From: Verrucomicrobia bacterium IMCC26134
GTDB taxonomy: Bacteria; Verrucomicrobiota; Verrucomicrobiia; Opitutales; Opitutaceae
DNA: 64,000 nucleotides
NCBI GenBank assembly: GCA_000972765.1
Contig: CP011265.1
Span: 1,488,001-1,552,000, forward strand
Reading direction: 5' to 3'
Part shown: in pieces, positions 23,837-32,082 of the stretch
Numbering within the stretch: position 1 is the first letter of the stretch
Layout of the letters: every line of letters starts with the position of its first letter
Notes under the pieces: model-generated
What the model was told of the DNA's origin: nothing
Seen by the model: the letters and a program-made list of their open reading frames with translations, nothing else
The model's database searches: none
Made by a program: the position numbers and the translations under genes

Positions 23837-23989
23837 AATTTTATATACACGGATCATGAATGTTATAAGTAATCAATATCTAGTCATTCGATTTCTGGAT
23901 TACACCATGTGTGCTTGCCAGCTGCAATTCTGAGGTCTGATTGGTCTTGGGCGCTAATTCCTTGGATATAAATAAAACGACTTAAAGCG

Positions 23990-24571
23990 ATGTGGACTTT
24001 GCCGAATATTCTGACGCTTTCACGTATACCGTTGATGTTTTTGATCGTATGGTTAACTTATCAATCGTGGCAGGGCGCTGCTACCCTCGCATTTTCAATC
24101 TTTATATTAGCGGCATTAAGTGATTGGCTCGATGGAGCCATTGCTAGAAAGCGCGGTGTGGTCTCTAATTTCGGAAAGTTTATGGATGCCCTTACCGATA
24201 AAATACTCGTAATCGGGCTAATGGTTGCATTTGTGGAGCGGTTTGGGCTGCCATTACCTTTTGTTTTGGTTACTTTATGCCGTGAGTTTATAGTGTCCGG
24301 TATGCGTATGGTCGTAGCGGCAAAGGGTATTGTAGTTGCTGCTGATAGTGGTGGGAAAATTAAAACCGTCACCCAAATGATAGCCATCGGTTGTTTACTA
24401 TCGGTTCCTATGTTATCAAACGATATGTCGCATCTCACGCTATTTGATTCATTCAACTTTGTTGAGTGGATCCATAATTTGGGGTGGGTCGCCTTTATTT
24501 TAGGGACTTACTTGGCCGTTTGGACTGGATATCGCTATCTTAAGTCGAATTGGTTGGTTTTTACTAGTTAA
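23990..24571 (+). CDS. pgsA: CDP-diacylglycerol-glycerol-3-phosphate 3-phosphatidyltransferase
   Basis: Membrane enzyme that makes phosphatidylglycerol phosphate from CDP-diacylglycerol and glycerol 3-phosphate. 193 residues starting MWTLPNILTLSRIPLMFLIV, the standard PgsA opening. The CDP-alcohol phosphotransferase motif DG(x)2AR(x)8G(x)3D(x)3D is complete in SDWLDGAIARKRGVVSNFGK followed by FMDALTD. Several membrane helices follow, plus CREFIVSGMRMVVAAKG. It is followed after 8 bp by pgpA, the next enzyme. Sequence is AT-rich like its neighbours although this is a core gene. Confidence 0.94.
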   Translation: MWTLPNILTLSRIPLMFLIVWLTYQSWQGAATLAFSIFILAALSDWLDGAIARKRGVVSNFGKFMDALTDKILVIGLMVAFVERFGLPLPFVLVTLCREFIVSGMRMVVAAKGIVVAADSGGKIKTVTQMIAIGCLLSVPMLSNDMSHLTLFDSFNFVEWIHNLGWVAFILGTYLAVWTGYRYLKSNWLVFTS

Positions 24572-24579
24572 ACAAGACT

Positions 24580-25113
24580 ATGATAATTGGGCAACCAATC
24601 TGGCCGCGTTCACTATCTTCTCGCTGGGTAGTTGCGCTCGCTACTTTAGGTCCAGTTGGAAAAGTTAAAAAGGCACCGGGGACTTTGGGTTCTCTAGCTG
24701 GCTTGTTTTATTTTACTGTCTTTTTCGAGCCTTTATCTTGGTGGCTTACACTTCTATTGACATTGCCTATGCTGTATTTGGCAGTGGCTATTTGCGGTGA
24801 GGCAGAGGTTCGTCTCGGTTTGCGTGATCCCGGAATGGTCATTCTGGACGAATTTGTGGTGATGCCACTTTGTTTTCTGGGATGGCAGGCTTTACCCGAT
24901 TTACCCGATAGATGGTCAATACATACACCCTGGATAATTTTTTTAATCGGTTTCGGTTTTTTTCGTCTCTATGACATCACCAAGCCACTAGGAATAAGCA
25001 GGTTGCAGACCTTATCTAGTGGGTGGGGCGTGGTAGCCGATGACGTAGCCGCTGCCTTGGCGACTTGCGCCACATTGCACACGCTGGGATGGGTTTTGGA
25101 AAGCTTTATTTAA
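24580..25113 (+). CDS. pgpA: Phosphatidylglycerophosphatase A
   Basis: Dephosphorylates phosphatidylglycerol phosphate, directly after PgsA. 177 residues with LGPVGKVKKAPGTLGSLAGL (the GxxPxAPGTxGS motif of PgpA), DPGMVILDEFVVMPLCFLGW with the acidic pair, GFGFFRLYDITKPLGISRLQ (FRxFDIxKPxPI), and GWGVVADDVAAALA with the final metal-binding aspartates. There are about three membrane helices. The pgsA-pgpA order puts consecutive phosphatidylglycerol steps in one operon. Confidence 0.94.
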   Translation: MIIGQPIWPRSLSSRWVVALATLGPVGKVKKAPGTLGSLAGLFYFTVFFEPLSWWLTLLLTLPMLYLAVAICGEAEVRLGLRDPGMVILDEFVVMPLCFLGWQALPDLPDRWSIHTPWIIFLIGFGFFRLYDITKPLGISRLQTLSSGWGVVADDVAAALATCATLHTLGWVLESFI

Positions 25114-25157
25114 TAACGAATTCCGAATTTAATTCAGTGGAAATAATTATTTTTTGA

Positions 25158-25751
25158 TCAAGCCCACTCGGGAGGGTTCTGGAGGTGTGGCTTTAGGACA
25201 CCTATGCACGGCAGGTTTCGATAGCGCTCTGCAAAGTCTAAGCCGTAGCCTACTACAAATTTATCAGGTATCTGAAATCCAACGAGATCAGCCTCGAACT
25301 CAACTTCACGTCGGCCGCGTTTATCCAGTAGCACGCAGGTTCTAACCGTTGCCGGGTGCATTTTCTGGATCATGGACACTAGCATGGACAGTGTTTTTCC
25401 CGTATCTAGAATATCGTCTATTAGTAGCACGTGACGGTTTGCCAAGTCGAGCGAAAGGTGGCCCAAAACCTGTGGCTTACCGACTGATTTGGTATCGTTT
25501 CGGTAACTGGAGATACGTATGCAGTCGAGCCGAATGGGGTTTTCAATATGCCGAATGAGGTCAGCAGTGAAGAGAATAGCTCCGTTGATGACTGCAACAA
25601 TCGTAATTTCTTCTTGGCCGTAGAGCGCGGTTATCTCAGCGCCTAGTTTTTTAATGCGCTTTTTGATATCGAACTCGGAGACCAAGACCGAGTCTAGGTC
25701 AGCGTGAACTGCGACTGAGGAGGCGGAGGATGTTAGCTTTTCGATAGGCAT
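25158..25751 (-). CDS. hpt: Hypoxanthine phosphoribosyltransferase
   Basis: Purine-salvage enzyme making IMP/GMP from hypoxanthine/guanine and PRPP. 197 residues, somewhat longer than the usual 180 or so at both ends. It has [18 protein letters not shown] (cis-peptide PPi loop), [17 protein letters not shown] (flexible catalytic loop with the SY pair), the PRPP loop [18 protein letters not shown], and [20 protein letters not shown] then [17 protein letters not shown]. The start is the ATG at 25751. It is convergent with pgpA and divergent from the ABC ATPase gene, so it is probably monocistronic. Confidence 0.93.
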   Translation of the reverse strand: MPIEKLTSSASSVAVHADLDSVLVSEFDIKKRIKKLGAEITALYGQEEITIVAVINGAILFTADLIRHIENPIRLDCIRISSYRNDTKSVGKPQVLGHLSLDLANRHVLLIDDILDTGKTLSMLVSMIQKMHPATVRTCVLLDKRGRREVEFEADLVGFQIPDKFVVGYGLDFAERYRNLPCIGVLKPHLQNPPEWA

Positions 25752-25912
25752 GGTGAGAAGATCGGCATTAAACTGGTTCTAGAATAGTCGGGATCAAGTC
25801 TGGTTATGCTTTTGAACGCAAAAGTTACTCGTTCCTTTTCAATGAAAATGCCTATTATTTTGACTCAGCTTACTTGCTGAAGTTTTTTTTATGGAAGCAC
25901 TCTGTGCGCTGC

Positions 25913-26989
25913 ATGATTACCATAGGCATTTCAAAACTAACGAAGCGATTTGGCCAGACAACCGCATTGCATGGGTTGGATCTCACGATTGAGGCGGGAG
26001 AGCTTTTTTTTCTCTTGGGACCGAGTGGATGCGGCAAGACTACCCTGTTGAGAAGTATTGCTGGTTTTTATATTCCGGAACAGGGAAAGATATCGTTCGA
26101 CGCGGATGACGTGACCCGTCTTGAGCCTCATAAACGAAACACAGGTATGATGTTCCAAAGCTATGCGCTCTGGCCGCATTTGACTGTGTCTGAAAATGTC
26201 GCCTTTGGTTTAGTTGAGCGAAAGGTAGATCGCGGGGAAATAGATCGCCGAGTGAATGAAGCACTTGAGTCCGTTCGTATGGGAAAGTATGCGGCGCGCA
26301 AACCGAACGAGCTTTCGGGGGGCCAACAGCAACGTGTGGCTTTAGCGCGAGCGCTGGTCATTCGACCGCGTTGTCTACTGCTTGATGAACCTCTTTCTAA
26401 TCTCGATGCCAAGCTTCGACTCGAAATGAGAGCCGAGATTCGGCGGGTTTGCAAAGAGTTCAAACTTACGACCGTTTATGTGACACATGATCAAAAGGAG
26501 GCGCTCTCAATTGCTGATCGTATGGCAATACTGGATGCCGGCCATATTCTTCAGGTGGGCTCACCCCGTGAAATTTACTGCCGTCCCAATTCTAGAACGG
26601 TGGCTCATTTCATAGGTGAAACTGATTTCATTGAAGGTAAAATCGTAACGATCGCTGACGGTTCAGTCGTTGTTGAGAGTTTAATCGGTCGATTCAACGG
26701 TGTGATGGGTGACGCTGCAGCACGACCTGCAGTAGGCTCCAGTGTAACACTTTCAATACGTCCAGAGTGCTGGCGACTGAGTAATGATAAAATGGATAAC
26801 AATTGCGTTCGTGGACGCATCGGGGAGTCGATTTATCTGGGGGAAGTAGCGCAATACGGCTTTGTTACGTCGGGCCCCGTCCTCAAAATTTTCGAGCTAA
26901 ACCCTCGCCATGTAAATACATCTGGTGGCATGGGGGAAGAGCTATTTGCCTGTGTTGAAAGGCAAGATGTGGTGGTTTTGGAGCGCTAA
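25913..26989 (+). CDS. ABC transporter ATPase, Fe3+/polyamine/sulfate-type (FbpC/PotA-like)
   Basis: 358 residues from the ATG at 25913. Walker A is GPSGCGKTT, the Q-loop is MMFQSYALWPHLTV, the signature is [15 protein letters not shown], Walker B is CLLLDEPLSNLD and the switch histidine is in YVTHDQKEAL. The DAKLRLEMRAEI and GSPREIYCRPNSRTVAHFIG segments mark the family of importers with a C-terminal TOBE domain, which here runs from about residue 240 to the end (SIRPECWRLS, FACVERQDVVVLE). It pairs with the solute-binding protein 13 bp downstream. No permease gene is adjacent, so the membrane subunit must be elsewhere. Confidence 0.9.
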   Translation: MITIGISKLTKRFGQTTALHGLDLTIEAGELFFLLGPSGCGKTTLLRSIAGFYIPEQGKISFDADDVTRLEPHKRNTGMMFQSYALWPHLTVSENVAFGLVERKVDRGEIDRRVNEALESVRMGKYAARKPNELSGGQQQRVALARALVIRPRCLLLDEPLSNLDAKLRLEMRAEIRRVCKEFKLTTVYVTHDQKEALSIADRMAILDAGHILQVGSPREIYCRPNSRTVAHFIGETDFIEGKIVTIADGSVVVESLIGRFNGVMGDAAARPAVGSSVTLSIRPECWRLSNDKMDNNCVRGRIGESIYLGEVAQYGFVTSGPVLKIFELNPRHVNTSGGMGEELFACVERQDVVVLER

Positions 26990-27002
26990 TCCGAGGCGAG
27001 AC

Positions 27003-28628
27003 ATGAGAAGGAATATTACGCTTCTGGTGTTTTTAATGGCTGTTTTGGCTCTGCCATTTTGGCTGAGAACTGGCGCATTGTCGGACGAAACGAAGTCGGA
27101 TCGCGTTTTGGTGATAATATCGCCGCACAACGAAGCCATACGCTACGAGTTCGAAGCTGGTTTTAAAAAATGGTATTTCGACCGGACGGGTAAGACGGTG
27201 GCCTTTGATTGGAGATTGATTGGTGGCACCAGCGAAATTGCCCGGTATCTTGAAGGTGAATACAGTGGTTCGTTTCAAAACTATTGGACCGGGAAACTTG
27301 GACGTCCATGGAGCACGGTAGTTGCTTCGTCTTTTGCAGATGGACGATTAGCGAAAGACGCTCCGCTAGAGGCTAAAGAAGCCCGTGAGGCATTTTTAGC
27401 CTCTTCAGTGGGCTGCGGGATCGATCTTTTTTTCGGTGGTGGATCATACGATTTCATTGTTCAGGCCAGGGCTGGCCGGCTTGTTTCCCCCGGACTGGAA
27501 AACGTCCACGCTGATTGGTTTCAAGATAGTGTTTTTCCGGTCAAACATGCCGGGGATGATTTTCGTGATCCACAGGGAAGATGGTTTGGCGCAGCCCTGA
27601 GCTCATTTGGGATAGTTTATAATCGAGATTCTTTGGCCCGTCTTGGAATGTCACCGCCCAGTCAATGGACTGATCTCGCTGATCCGCGTCTTATTGGACA
27701 GGTAGCATTGGCTGATCCAACCAAAAGCGGTTCTATGAACAAGGCGTTTGAAAATGTGCTTCAGCAGCAGATTCATCGCATAGTGGACGCCCGACTCGCG
27801 ACGACGCGGTTTTCATCGGAAGCGGATAAGCTCGTGGCAGAGCAAGATGCGGTAGCGGAAGGGTGGGTGGAAGGTCTTAGGCTGTTGCAGTATATTTCCG
27901 CCAATTCTCGTTATTTTACCGATAGTGCCCAAAAGGTTCCGATTGATGTCGCTGCGGGGAACTGTGCAGTAGGCATGTGTATCGATTTTTACGGACGTCA
28001 ACAGGTTGAGGCCCTCGAAAGACGTTCAGGTAGTGGCCGTATGGGGTATGTTTCACCGCAGGGTGGAACAGTTTATTCGGTTGACCCGATTGGTTTGCTC
28101 CGTGGTTCAACCAATGAGGATACCGCGCGTGCATTCATCGAGTATGTGCTCTCAGATAAAGGGCAGAGCCTTTGGAATCAAAAGCCTGGCACACCCGGAG
28201 GCCCCACTCGTTTTGCGTTGAGGCGATTACCTGTGCGTAAGGATGCCTATGGAGAGGCTGGGCTTGCGGTGTTGCGCAGCGATCCGGAAGAAGCGCCCTA
28301 TCAAATTGAAGCTCCTTTGGTTTACCGTCCCGAGTGGACTGCCGCGCTTTTCGGCGAATTACGCTTCATCATGCGGGTAATGTGTCTCGATTCGCAGCCG
28401 GAACTAGTCGCCGCTTGGCGGGATATCGTTGCCGCGGGCATGCCGCCTCAGGCAGTGGCGATATTTTCCGATCTCAGTGCAGTTGATTATTTGCAGTCAC
28501 AGGGGCGGATTAAAGCTGCCCTCAAAGCAAAGGACAAAGTTGAGGAGTTGAAACTCGCCAAGGAGCTGGGCGAGAAATTCCGTGCTCAGTATCTACGGGC
28601 GGGAGAGCTGGCCCGATCAGGTAAATAA
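27003..28628 (+). CDS. ABC transporter solute-binding protein, extracellular (family 1-like)
   Basis: About 541 residues from the ATG at 27003. There is an N-terminal membrane segment (NITLLVFLMAVLALPFWL), then VLVIISPHNEAIRYEFEAGF at the start of lobe 1. Later markers are GCGIDLFFGGGSYDFIVQAR, SSFGIVYNRDSLARLGMSPP (typical of iron and polyamine binding proteins), WTDLADPRLIGQVALADPTK, AVGMCIDFYGRQQVEALE and FIEYVLSDKGQSLWNQKPG. A C-terminal extension of about 130 residues ends in a charged helix (LKAKDKVEELKLAKELGEK). It is probably anchored in the periplasm and delivers its ligand to the ATPase-linked importer. The ligand is unknown; ferric iron is the usual one for this type. Confidence 0.82.
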   Translation: MRRNITLLVFLMAVLALPFWLRTGALSDETKSDRVLVIISPHNEAIRYEFEAGFKKWYFDRTGKTVAFDWRLIGGTSEIARYLEGEYSGSFQNYWTGKLGRPWSTVVASSFADGRLAKDAPLEAKEAREAFLASSVGCGIDLFFGGGSYDFIVQARAGRLVSPGLENVHADWFQDSVFPVKHAGDDFRDPQGRWFGAALSSFGIVYNRDSLARLGMSPPSQWTDLADPRLIGQVALADPTKSGSMNKAFENVLQQQIHRIVDARLATTRFSSEADKLVAEQDAVAEGWVEGLRLLQYISANSRYFTDSAQKVPIDVAAGNCAVGMCIDFYGRQQVEALERRSGSGRMGYVSPQGGTVYSVDPIGLLRGSTNEDTARAFIEYVLSDKGQSLWNQKPGTPGGPTRFALRRLPVRKDAYGEAGLAVLRSDPEEAPYQIEAPLVYRPEWTAALFGELRFIMRVMCLDSQPELVAAWRDIVAAGMPPQAVAIFSDLSAVDYLQSQGRIKAALKAKDKVEELKLAKELGEKFRAQYLRAGELARSGK

Positions 28629-28659
28629 CCAACTTTTTTTAAAAGATCACCAGTAGGTA

Positions 28660-29319
28660 TTACCAGCTGGCCACCTGACGCACGAATTCGGCTCGGTCCG
28701 GGGCTTTAAAAAATGCGGTTCCGGCCACGAAGGTGTCTGCGCCGCATGCGCGGCATTCGCGACCAGTTGCGAGATCGATTCCGCCGTCCACTTCCAACCG
28801 GAATGTCAGGTTTTCCTCACGACGCCATTTGTCCAAGCAGGTTAACTTGGGCAGCATATCGCGACGGAAGGGCTGTCCGCCGAAGCCGGGCTGGACGGTC
28901 ATGACAAGAACGAGGTCTATCGCACTCAGAAGGTGGCGGACTGCCTGGGGCGGGGTGTCGGGGTTGAGCACTATACCAGTTTGGCAACCCAGCCCGCTGA
29001 TTTCCTTTAGCAAATCTGCATGATCGATCCCGGGTTCAATGTGAAAACTAATCAGTTGGGCACCGGCCTGGGCGAACGCCTTCGCGTAGAGTTGGGGCTG
29101 ATCGAGCATCAGGTGGACATCGAAGAAGAGATCAGGGGTTTCACGTCTCAGTTCCGCGATCATTTGAGGCCCGAATGTCAGGTTCGGCACGAAGTGCCCG
29201 TCCATGATATCAAGATGTAGCCAAGGCGCACCAGCAGCGACCACCTGGAGTGCGCTTTCTGTTAAACGCGTATGCTTACCGGCAAGCAGGGACGGAGCGA
29301 GTAGGGGACGGTTTGTCAC
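28660..29319 (-). CDS. rpe: Ribulose-phosphate 3-epimerase
   Basis: Interconverts ribulose 5-phosphate and xylulose 5-phosphate in the pentose phosphate pathway, which would also serve xylose use by the xylose isomerase further along. 219 residues, GTG start at 29319. The motifs are LAPSLLAGKH, WLHLDIMDGHFVPNLTFGPQ (catalytic Asp and metal ligands), DVHLMLDQPQLY, ISFHIEPG, VLVMTVQPGFGGQPFRRDML and RLEVDGGIDLATGRECRACG. All metal and phosphate ligands are intact. It converges with the solute-binding protein gene. Confidence 0.95.
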   Translation of the reverse strand: MTNRPLLAPSLLAGKHTRLTESALQVVAAGAPWLHLDIMDGHFVPNLTFGPQMIAELRRETPDLFFDVHLMLDQPQLYAKAFAQAGAQLISFHIEPGIDHADLLKEISGLGCQTGIVLNPDTPPQAVRHLLSAIDLVLVMTVQPGFGGQPFRRDMLPKLTCLDKWRREENLTFRLEVDGGIDLATGRECRACGADTFVAGTAFFKAPDRAEFVRQVASW

Positions 29320-29424
29320 TTTAGGAATCTCTGTTTGCTAGTGGTGAAGGGCAGGCGCCCGCCATTTTTATCTAGATATGGTCTCGGGGCTTTTGACCTA
29401 TCAGGAATAGATCCCGGCATTTGC

Positions 29425-29973
29425 TTACCAAGTATCTAAAACTGCACTACGTGCCTGCTCGGCAAGCGGGGTGGCGAGCTGGGGCACGATCTGGTATTCA
29501 GCCTGGACTTGCTGCGTGGATACAATGGTGGCTGCGGTCAGACCGGTTCCACTTTCTGAAAAGATTTGGCGCTCAACAATCAAGGGACGGTCTGTGAAGT
29601 AGGCTTTGCCGTCCTTGGCCTGGATGAGTGTGCAACTCGCGTTAAGTTGCAGCCCGAATTTACGCGTTAAGCCGGTGTCGTTGGGCAGTGAGGTCAGGCG
29701 TTCACGCCTTAATGAACCTAGTTTTACACTGAGAATTGCATCGGCTTCTTGAGGCGTGTTTACCACGCGCAGTCTAGCGTCCTTGATGAAGGTATCGCGT
29801 AATTGTGTCGTAAAAATAGCAGCCGACTGGGGAATCACACCCTGAGTTTCTACTGCCTGAATGAATATGCTGTCATAGGGCCGTTCTGACCCTGTTCCCA
29901 TCCGATAGTGCGAGCATGCCGTGCTTGATAGCATTGCGATAGCAAGAATCAGGAATCCCAATGTGCGATGCAT
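29425..29973 (-). CDS. lptE: LptE-like LPS-assembly lipoprotein
   Basis: 182 residues with a lipoprotein signal: FLILAIAMLSSTAC puts the lipidated cysteine at residue 20. The rest (HYRMGTGSERPYDSIFIQAV, FTTQLRDTFIKDARLRVVNT, EADAILSVKLGSLRRERL, FGLQLNASCTLIQAKDGKA) follows the LptE pattern of a small alpha/beta domain that plugs the LptD barrel. It lies just downstream of the bamD-like gene on the same strand, which supports a role in outer-membrane assembly. LptE sequences are divergent, so the symbol rests on this pattern and context. Confidence 0.8.
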   Translation of the reverse strand: MHRTLGFLILAIAMLSSTACSHYRMGTGSERPYDSIFIQAVETQGVIPQSAAIFTTQLRDTFIKDARLRVVNTPQEADAILSVKLGSLRRERLTSLPNDTGLTRKFGLQLNASCTLIQAKDGKAYFTDRPLIVERQIFSESGTGLTAATIVSTQQVQAEYQIVPQLATPLAEQARSAVLDTW

Positions 29974-30023
29974 CGAAGTCTTGGAGAAGTAACGAAACGG
30001 CGGCGGATTGATTGCGTTTCAGC

Positions 30024-31082
30024 TTAGAAAAGCCAAAAACGTTTGGCGCGCGGAGCGGTTCTAGCCGCCTCGGGGGCGGTTGCTTGCCCAGCTTCGATCG
30101 CCTCGATGCTAGCCAGAAGTTTGCGAGCTCTTTCGGAAACGGGGGAGTCTGGATGAATGGTGATGGCCTCGTTGTAAAAAACTTTGGCCGCAACCCGGTT
30201 ATTACGTTTAAAAAAGTAGAAGTCACCGATGGTCATTTTGCTCTCGGCCAGCATGGTGCGCGTGTCGTTGTAGCCCTTGGTGGCGACGGAAGCATCCGAT
30301 TCACCCGGATAAAGAATCAGGTAGTCCTGATAATAGGTCATGGCCTGTTGGGTGGAGGCTTGATCGTAGGGAGGCCCTTGGGTGATCTCTGCCTGGGCGG
30401 AGGCGAGTTTCAAGTAGGCGTCGGCAGTGAGGAAGTTATCCGGGTAGTTGTTGATCATGCGATCCAGCGCATCGATCGCCATGTCCTTGTCCCCGAACTC
30501 GCTTTGGACCTTGGCTGTATTCATCAGTGCGAGCGGAGCATATTCGCTGTAGGGAGCGTTGCTTACTAGGATCTCGTAGTCCTCGATGCCTTTGTCGCGC
30601 TGCTTAAAGCCGGGGATTATGCCGAAATAACGCGGACGTTTTCCCTCCGCCAAGGCGTTTGCAATCTGGTATTGGGCACCCAGAACCTCCTTAAAGCGGG
30701 GGAAGTTCGGATGCTCGGTCACGATGCGCTGCAGGTTTCTGAACGCGTTGGTGTATTGACGACGTTGTTCGTAAAGGTGGGCCGAACGGAAGAGCGCCTC
30801 AGCCGCAAATACCGAGCTGCCAAATTTTTTATAGACGCGCTTGTAGGCCGAAAGTGCAGTGCCTGTTGATCCGGATTCTTCCGCGTTGCGTGCTTTGTCC
30901 ATGATCTCTTTGGCTGAGCGTCCTTCTGTGCTCGCGAAATATGCCGACAAAACTCCGCCATCGGCGCGCCATCCATTTCGGGCATCCCAGACCAAGTCTG
31001 CTCTCAAGCCTCCGCCAGATGCGCAGAGGAAGATAACTATTAGCAGGTAGGTGAAGCGGTATGGCGCGGAGAGCTTTAACAT
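30024..31082 (-). CDS. bamD: BamD-like outer-membrane assembly factor (TPR protein)
   Basis: 352 residues with an N-terminal secretion signal (YLLIVIFLCASGGGLRAD) but no clean lipobox, unlike proteobacterial BamD. TPR-like pairs follow: RNAEESGSTGTALSAYKRVY, FRSAHLYEQRRQYTNAFRNL, YEILVSNAPYSEYAPLALMN, ALDRMINNYPDNFLTADAYL, YYQDYLILYPGESDASVATK and MTIGDFYFFKRNNRVAAKVF. This is the BamD/ComL order. The tail (RTAPRAKRFWLF) is basic and aromatic. BamD supports beta-barrel insertion by BamA. It sits between fabH and the lptE-like gene. Confidence 0.83.
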   Translation of the reverse strand: MLKLSAPYRFTYLLIVIFLCASGGGLRADLVWDARNGWRADGGVLSAYFASTEGRSAKEIMDKARNAEESGSTGTALSAYKRVYKKFGSSVFAAEALFRSAHLYEQRRQYTNAFRNLQRIVTEHPNFPRFKEVLGAQYQIANALAEGKRPRYFGIIPGFKQRDKGIEDYEILVSNAPYSEYAPLALMNTAKVQSEFGDKDMAIDALDRMINNYPDNFLTADAYLKLASAQAEITQGPPYDQASTQQAMTYYQDYLILYPGESDASVATKGYNDTRTMLAESKMTIGDFYFFKRNNRVAAKVFYNEAITIHPDSPVSERARKLLASIEAIEAGQATAPEAARTAPRAKRFWLF

Positions 31083-31090
31083 AAGTCGAA

Positions 31091-32065
31091 TTAGAAGCGA
31101 ACCAGCGTGGCTCCGTAGGTCAAGCCCGCCCCGAATGCTACCAGCAGAACGAGATCTCCAGATTTGATCCTTCCAGCCCGGCGGGCTTCATCGAGGGCGA
31201 TGGGTATCGAGGCGGCGGAGGTGTTGCCGTAGCGATCTACATTAATAAAAAAGCGTTCGATCGGCACCTCGAGATACTGGGCGATTGCATCGATGATACG
31301 CCGGTTTGCTTGGTGTGGAATAATGCAGGCGACATCGTCGGCGGCTATGCCGTGGGCGGCCAGAATGTCGCGGGCTACATCGTCCATTGCCCTGACGGCG
31401 AGCTTGAAGACTTCCTTGCCCTTCATGGTTATGAAACGGGCTGCATCGGTCTGGACGGGTGAACTGCCGCCGCCTGGCACCATCAGGACGGCACTTGTTC
31501 CCGGGATGGCTCCTAGTTTTGAGCCTATAAAGCGACCGGTAGATCCGCTAGGGGCGGGACCTATGACTACGGCGCCGGCGCCATCTCCGAAGAGCACGCA
31601 GGTTGTTCGATCATTCCAATTAATCAAACTCGAGATTTTTTCCGCACCAATCACAACGGCGTGCTGATATCGACCGGAGGCCAGCATCGCCCATGCTGTA
31701 TCCAGTGCATAGACAAACCCCGTGCAAGCGGCGTTGATGTCAAAGCAGGCCGCTTTTGAGGGTATCCCGATCATGGTTTGAACCAGGCACGCGGTTGCCG
31801 GCATGGGCAAATCAGGTGTAAAGGTCGCGATGATGAGCAGATCTATCTGCTCAGCTTTCACGCCTGCGTCGATCAATGCGGCCGAAGCGGCGGCCGCGGC
31901 CATGTAAGAAGTGGACTCGGTTTCCGAGGCCAAACGGCGCTCTCGGATACCCGTGCGGGTGACTATCCATTCGTCGGACGTATCGACGATGCGCGACATA
32001 TCTTCGTTGGTTACAACCCGAGTCGGGGTAAAGGAACCGGATCCGATTATGGCGTGTGCGGTCAT
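31091..32065 (-). CDS. fabH: Beta-ketoacyl-ACP synthase III
   Basis: Initiates fatty-acid synthesis by condensing acetyl-CoA with malonyl-ACP. About 324 residues from the ATG at 32065 (MTAHAIIGSGSFTPTRVVTN). A GTG at 32086 overlapping the plsX stop (GTGA) is an alternative that would couple translation. The catalytic triad is visible: Cys in CFDINAACTGFVYAL, His in IIPHQANRRIIDAIA and Asn in GNTSAASIPIAL. DEWIVTRTGIRERR and GDGAGAVVIGP are also standard. It lies after plsX in the conserved rpmF-plsX-fabH order. Confidence 0.95.
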   Translation of the reverse strand: MTAHAIIGSGSFTPTRVVTNEDMSRIVDTSDEWIVTRTGIRERRLASETESTSYMAAAAASAALIDAGVKAEQIDLLIIATFTPDLPMPATACLVQTMIGIPSKAACFDINAACTGFVYALDTAWAMLASGRYQHAVVIGAEKISSLINWNDRTTCVLFGDGAGAVVIGPAPSGSTGRFIGSKLGAIPGTSAVLMVPGGGSSPVQTDAARFITMKGKEVFKLAVRAMDDVARDILAAHGIAADDVACIIPHQANRRIIDAIAQYLEVPIERFFINVDRYGNTSAASIPIALDEARRAGRIKSGDLVLLVAFGAGLTYGATLVRF

Positions 32066-32082
32066 GGCTTCTGTATGGCGTC

